Assembly: GCF_024748615.1 (NCBI RefSeq)
Contig: NZ_CP087168.1
Location: 5,580,001 to 5,644,000, forward strand
From: Pseudomonas sp. B21-048
GTDB taxonomy: Bacteria; Pseudomonadota; Gammaproteobacteria; Pseudomonadales; Pseudomonadaceae
DNA length: 64,000 nucleotides
Direction of reading: 5' to 3'
Part shown: one piece after another, positions 61,054 through 64,000 of the stretch
Numbering within the stretch: the stretch's first letter is position 1
Layout of the letters: each line of letters opens with the position of its first letter
Translations under genes and position numbers: made by a program
The notes under the pieces: generated by a model
Databases searched by the model: none
The model's input: only the letters and a program-made list of their open reading frames with translations
What the model was told of the DNA's origin: nothing

Positions 61054-62361
61054 GGTTCTTCACGGATTACCGGGAAAGACGCTCTTGATCTTCATGAAAA
61101 AGAATTCGCTATCCCGGCAACCGTACGCCATCCGCTTGATGACCTTTATTCGATTGTTTATGCCTTCCAGCTGCCCCGTGTGCATCGGCCAGCGAACACG
61201 GCTGACGATGCCCCGCCAGTAACCCTTTAGTCGTTTTGCAAACTGGATCAGCGCCGGTATTCCGCTTTCATGAGCATGGCGCAGCCATTGCTTCCAGGCT
61301 GATCGCCAGCCCCAGGCGGTACTCGGCGTCCAGAGCGTTTTGAGTTCAGCCTTCATCAAATAGACCGTCATCAACGCTTGGTTGGCCGCCAGCAGATCCT
61401 CCAAACGGACCTGTTGCGCCGGCGTTTTCAGGTTCTCCGGGTTGCGCAGAAGCAGCCATCGCGCTTGCTTGATGACCTTTCGTGCAGGCTTGTCATGACG
61501 TAGCCGATTAGCTTCGTCGACGCGGACCCGATCAATCACCTCTCTTCCATATTTGGCCACCACATGGAAGAGGTCGTAGACCACTCGCGCTTTTGGGCAG
61601 TGCTGACGAACCTCCAGGTCAAAGGCAGTGTTCATGTCCATCGCCACCGCTTCTATTCGAGCGCAACCCTCTGGCCCCAGCTCTTCGAAGAACGGCCTGA
61701 TCGCTGCACGGCTGCGGCCTTCGCCAATCCACAGCACTCGCCGGGTATCGGCGTCCAGCACAACGCTGGCGTAACGATGACCTTTGAACAGCGCGAATTC
61801 GTCCATTACCAAGCGCCGTGGCTGCGCCTTTGGCAAAACACTCAACGCCGCTTGCAAGGCTCGACGCTCCAGCAACCGAACGGTGTCCCAATGCAGCCCA
61901 AACAGTTGAGCCACGTGCAGCGTGGGAAGGCGCTCGCAGGCTTGAATGACGGCCTCAGCCAGGCGGCGCGTCATGCGGGCATAGCGATCCAGCCAACTGA
62001 CGGCCTCCATACGTTTACCGCAATCACGGCAGCCCACACGTCTGAGCAACACACTGAGACGCACCGCACGGCCGAGGATGGGTAAATCACGAACGGTTCG
62101 CTCGCAATACTCATGAGTGGTTGAACAGGGCTTTTGGCACCCGCCACAGGAGGGGAACCGGGTGGCATGAGGGGTTAGATCGATTTGTAGCGTATCGCCA
62201 TCAGGCTTGATGGTGACAACAGAAAAGCCCTCCCAAAAAGGAAGGAAAGTATTAATATCGCGCATAAGAACGCCGGTTTGTTAGATGTGTTTGCTCGCAC
62301 GAACATCATCAATCAAATCGGCGTTCTTGTTTCTGTGTTTCCCGGGATTCCGTGAAGAACC
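61054..62361. mobile_element. ISL3-family insertion sequence, 1308 bases
   Basis: The ends carry 24-base imperfect inverted repeats (left begins GGTTCTTCACGG; right reads GGTTCTTCACGGA in reverse; 22 of 24 match). It is flanked on both sides by AAAAAAAA, consistent with the 8-base target duplication of ISL3 elements. It contains one transposase gene that fills almost the whole element and reads intact. It sits in the T-run of a terminator after oadA. Confidence 0.92.
61060..62265 (-). CDS. ISL3-family transposase
   Basis: A 401-residue transposase. The N-terminal zinc-finger Cys residues are visible (CGGCQKPC; CRDCGKRME), and DDE catalytic positions lie at VMDEFALFKGHRY, AVAMDMNTAF and the later SGQLEGINNRIKVIKR region. 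No frameshift, so it is probably active. The gene is nearly the full length of the element and points to the minus strand. Confidence 0.95.
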   Translation of the reverse strand: MRDINTFLPFWEGFSVVTIKPDGDTLQIDLTPHATRFPSCGGCQKPCSTTHEYCERTVRDLPILGRAVRLSVLLRRVGCRDCGKRMEAVSWLDRYARMTRRLAEAVIQACERLPTLHVAQLFGLHWDTVRLLERRALQAALSVLPKAQPRRLVMDEFALFKGHRYASVVLDADTRRVLWIGEGRSRAAIRPFFEELGPEGCARIEAVAMDMNTAFDLEVRQHCPKARVVYDLFHVVAKYGREVIDRVRVDEANRLRHDKPARKVIKQARWLLLRNPENLKTPAQQVRLEDLLAANQALMTVYLMKAELKTLWTPSTAWGWRSAWKQWLRHAHESGIPALIQFAKRLKGYWRGIVSRVRWPMHTGQLEGINNRIKVIKRMAYGCRDSEFFFMKIKSVFPGNP

Positions 62362-62388
62362 AAAAAAAAGGGGAGCACATGCCCCCCC
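62362..62388 (-). terminator. oadA terminator, split by the insertion
   Basis: On the minus strand a GGGG-GCA/TGC-CCCC hairpin with one mismatch ends in eight Ts, then the ISL3 element begins. The insertion has entered the T-run. Confidence 0.8.
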
Positions 62389-62420
62389 GAGGTTTAAAAC
62401 GGTCTATCGACGCTGGTAAC

Positions 62421-64000
62421 TCAGCCTTCGATCTCGATCAGTATCTCGCCCGGGTTCACCCGATCGCCCTTGGCCACGTGGATGGCGGTGACTTTACCGG
62501 CGATGGCCGACTGGACTTCGGTTTCCATCTTCATCGCTTCGGTGATCAGCACGGCTTGGCCGGCTTTCACAGTGTCGCCTTCCTTGACGAGCACATCGAC
62601 GATGTTGCCCGGCATGGTGGTACTGACGTGGCCGGGTGCAGTGGCTTGCTTGCGTTTGCTGCTACCGCCGCTGACGAATTCGTTAAGTGGTTCGAAGACC
62701 ACTTCTTCCGGCATGCCGTCGATGGACAGATAGAAGTGGCGCTTGCCTTCCGACTTGACGCCGACACCGGTGATGTCGACGCGGTAGGTTTCGCCGTGAA
62801 CGTCGATGACAAACTCGGTCGGTACGCCTTCGCCGCCGGCCGACGCCACGCCGCCCGCTTCCGGAATCGGCAGCAACACTTCTGGCGTGAGGGTGCCGGC
62901 TGCGCGCTCTTCGAGGAACTTGCGGCCAATGTCCGGGAACATGGCGTAGGTCAGCACGTCTTCTTCAGACTTGGCCACGGCGCCGATTTCGGCACGCAAC
63001 TTGGTCATTTCCGGCTTGAGCAGGTCAGCTGGACGGACGTCGATCACTTCTTCGCTGCCGATCGCCTGACGACGCAGTTTTTCGTTCACGGTGCCCGGCG
63101 CTTTGCCATAGCCGCCTTGCAGGTAGAGCTTCACTTCGTTGGTGATGGTCTTGTAGCGTTCGCCGGCCAGCACGTTGAAGAACGCCTGGGTGCCGACGAT
63201 CTGCGAAGTCGGGGTCACCAGCGGCGGGAAGCCGAGGTCTTCGCGAACGCGCGGAATTTCCGCCAACACTTCGCTCATGCGGTTCAGCGCGCCCTGCTCT
63301 TTCAACTGGTTGGCCAGGTTGGAAATCATCCCGCCCGGTACCTGGTTGACTTGAACGCGGGTATCAACGGCGGTGAACTCGCTTTCGAACTGGTGGTACT
63401 TCTTGCGCACGGCGTAGAAGTACAGACCGATTTCCTGCAACAGCTCCAGATTCAGGCCGGTGTCATATTCGCTGCCTTTAAGGGCGGCGACCATTGATTC
63501 GGTGCCTGGGTGGCTAGTGCCGGAAGCGAAACTGGAGATCGCGGTGTCAATGTGATCGGCACCGTTTTCGATGGCCTTGAGTTGGCACATGGTGGCCATG
63601 CCAGCAGTGTCGTGCGAGTGAATGAACACAGGCAGCGACTGCTCGGATTTCAATGCCTTGACCAGTTCGCCAGTGGCGTACGGGGTCAACAGGCCGGCCA
63701 TGTCCTTGATCGCCACGGAGTCGCAACCCATGGCTTCCATTTGCTTGGCTTGCGCCACGAACGCGTCAATGGTGTGCACTGGGCTGGTGGTGTAAGCGAT
63801 AGTGCCTTGAGCGTGTTTGCCGGCTGCTTTTACGGCTTCGATGGCAACTCGCAGGTTACGCACGTCGTTCATCGCGTCGAAGATGCGGAACACGTCGATG
63901 CCGTTGACCGCAGCCTTGGCGACGAACGCTTTGACCACGTCGTCGCTGTAGTGGCGGTAACCCAGCAGGTTCTGGCCACGCAGGAGCATTTGCAGACGCG
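62421..64000 (-). CDS. oadA: Oxaloacetate decarboxylase/pyruvate carboxylase alpha subunit (5' end outside window)
   Basis: The frame is open to the window edge on the minus strand; 525 residues visible. It carries the carboxyltransferase barrel (IFDAMNDVRNL; the MHSHDTAGMA-like IHSHDTAGMA with metal His; IDTAISSFASGTSHP), the PYC_OADA middle domain, and a C-terminal biotinyl domain with AMKMETEV, whose lysine is biotinylated. In pseudomonads this subunit works with a biotin carboxylase as pyruvate carboxylase (subunit B). A terminator follows. Confidence 0.95.
   Translation of the reverse strand, partial: RLQMLLRGQNLLGYRHYSDDVVKAFVAKAAVNGIDVFRIFDAMNDVRNLRVAIEAVKAAGKHAQGTIAYTTSPVHTIDAFVAQAKQMEAMGCDSVAIKDMAGLLTPYATGELVKALKSEQSLPVFIHSHDTAGMATMCQLKAIENGADHIDTAISSFASGTSHPGTESMVAALKGSEYDTGLNLELLQEIGLYFYAVRKKYHQFESEFTAVDTRVQVNQVPGGMISNLANQLKEQGALNRMSEVLAEIPRVREDLGFPPLVTPTSQIVGTQAFFNVLAGERYKTITNEVKLYLQGGYGKAPGTVNEKLRRQAIGSEEVIDVRPADLLKPEMTKLRAEIGAVAKSEEDVLTYAMFPDIGRKFLEERAAGTLTPEVLLPIPEAGGVASAGGEGVPTEFVIDVHGETYRVDITGVGVKSEGKRHFYLSIDGMPEEVVFEPLNEFVSGGSSKRKQATAPGHVSTTMPGNIVDVLVKEGDTVKAGQAVLITEAMKMETEVQSAIAGKVTAIHVAKGDRVNPGEILIEIEG

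Overview
The window is chromosomal DNA of a fluorescent-group Pseudomonas. The evidence is GC-rich coding sequence, the gene order hupA - rubredoxin reductase - rubA - ubiC - ubiA - phoB - phoR - hemolysin-like protein - response regulator - phoU - pstBAC - pstS - MFS - thioesterase - purK/purE - aspA - oadA (from memory, the order of the oriC-proximal PA5348-PA5435 stretch of P. aeruginosa), an AspA that reads like the known P. fluorescens enzyme, and several Pseudomonas-type REP/REPIN hairpin elements.

Layout. Positions 1-14.3 kb are a type VI secretion effector island. It holds the end of a vgrG, an Eag-type chaperone, and two giant prePAAR-PAAR-Rhs effectors whose first ~1.2 kb are nearly identical in DNA but whose C-terminal toxins differ (a GHH/HNH-like nuclease and an AHH nuclease). 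Each effector is followed by a putative immunity gene, and then comes an AT-rich trail of orphan, partly broken immunity-like genes ending in a SUKH/SMI1 protein. Positions 14.4-19.3 kb hold a small DUF6124-type gene behind a highly structured leader, HU, a rubredoxin/rubredoxin reductase pair (the 55-residue rubredoxin is easy to miss), the ubiquinone genes ubiCA and a secreted MxxD-rich protein. Positions 19.3-32.3 kb are the phosphate regulon: phoBR, a CNNM/CBS transporter-like protein, an M23 peptidase, a response regulator, phoU, pstBAC and pstS, with recognisable Pho boxes before phoB, pstC and pstS.

Positions 32.3-34 kb carry an apparently inserted two-gene module, XRE-ImmA/IrrE peptidase plus PIN-like protein with a 4-base overlap, behind a long inverted repeat. 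Positions 34-48 kb are metabolic and regulatory genes: MHS-type transporter, thioesterase, hexose-phosphate mutarotase, GlsB/YeaQ protein, purEK with a two-hairpin leader, a LysR regulator, aspA, an alanine/glycine:cation symporter, asparaginase, an AraC regulator and an acetylpolyamine amidohydrolase-like enzyme. Positions 48.3-52.9 kb hold one very large gene of the Pseudomonas DUF6543/dermonecrotic-toxin-like kind. Positions 52.9-59.1 kb hold a MocR regulator divergent from a PaiB-like FMN protein and two acetyltransferases, then a homocysteine methyltransferase divergent from an amino-acid ABC binding protein and permease. The window ends with a short-passenger autotransporter, an ISL3-family insertion with an 8-base target duplication, and the 3' part of oadA.

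The observations I would follow first are: (1) a cluster of DnaA-box-like TTATCCACA sequences inside the linker-coding part of the MocR gene, with one exact copy in a different reading frame from the others; (2) the XRE-peptidase/PIN module between pstS and its usual neighbour; (3) the frameshifted orphan immunity gene in the Rhs trail; (4) the DUF6124 leader, where a loop is complementary to an upstream strand; and (5) the purE leader with two terminator-like hairpins.
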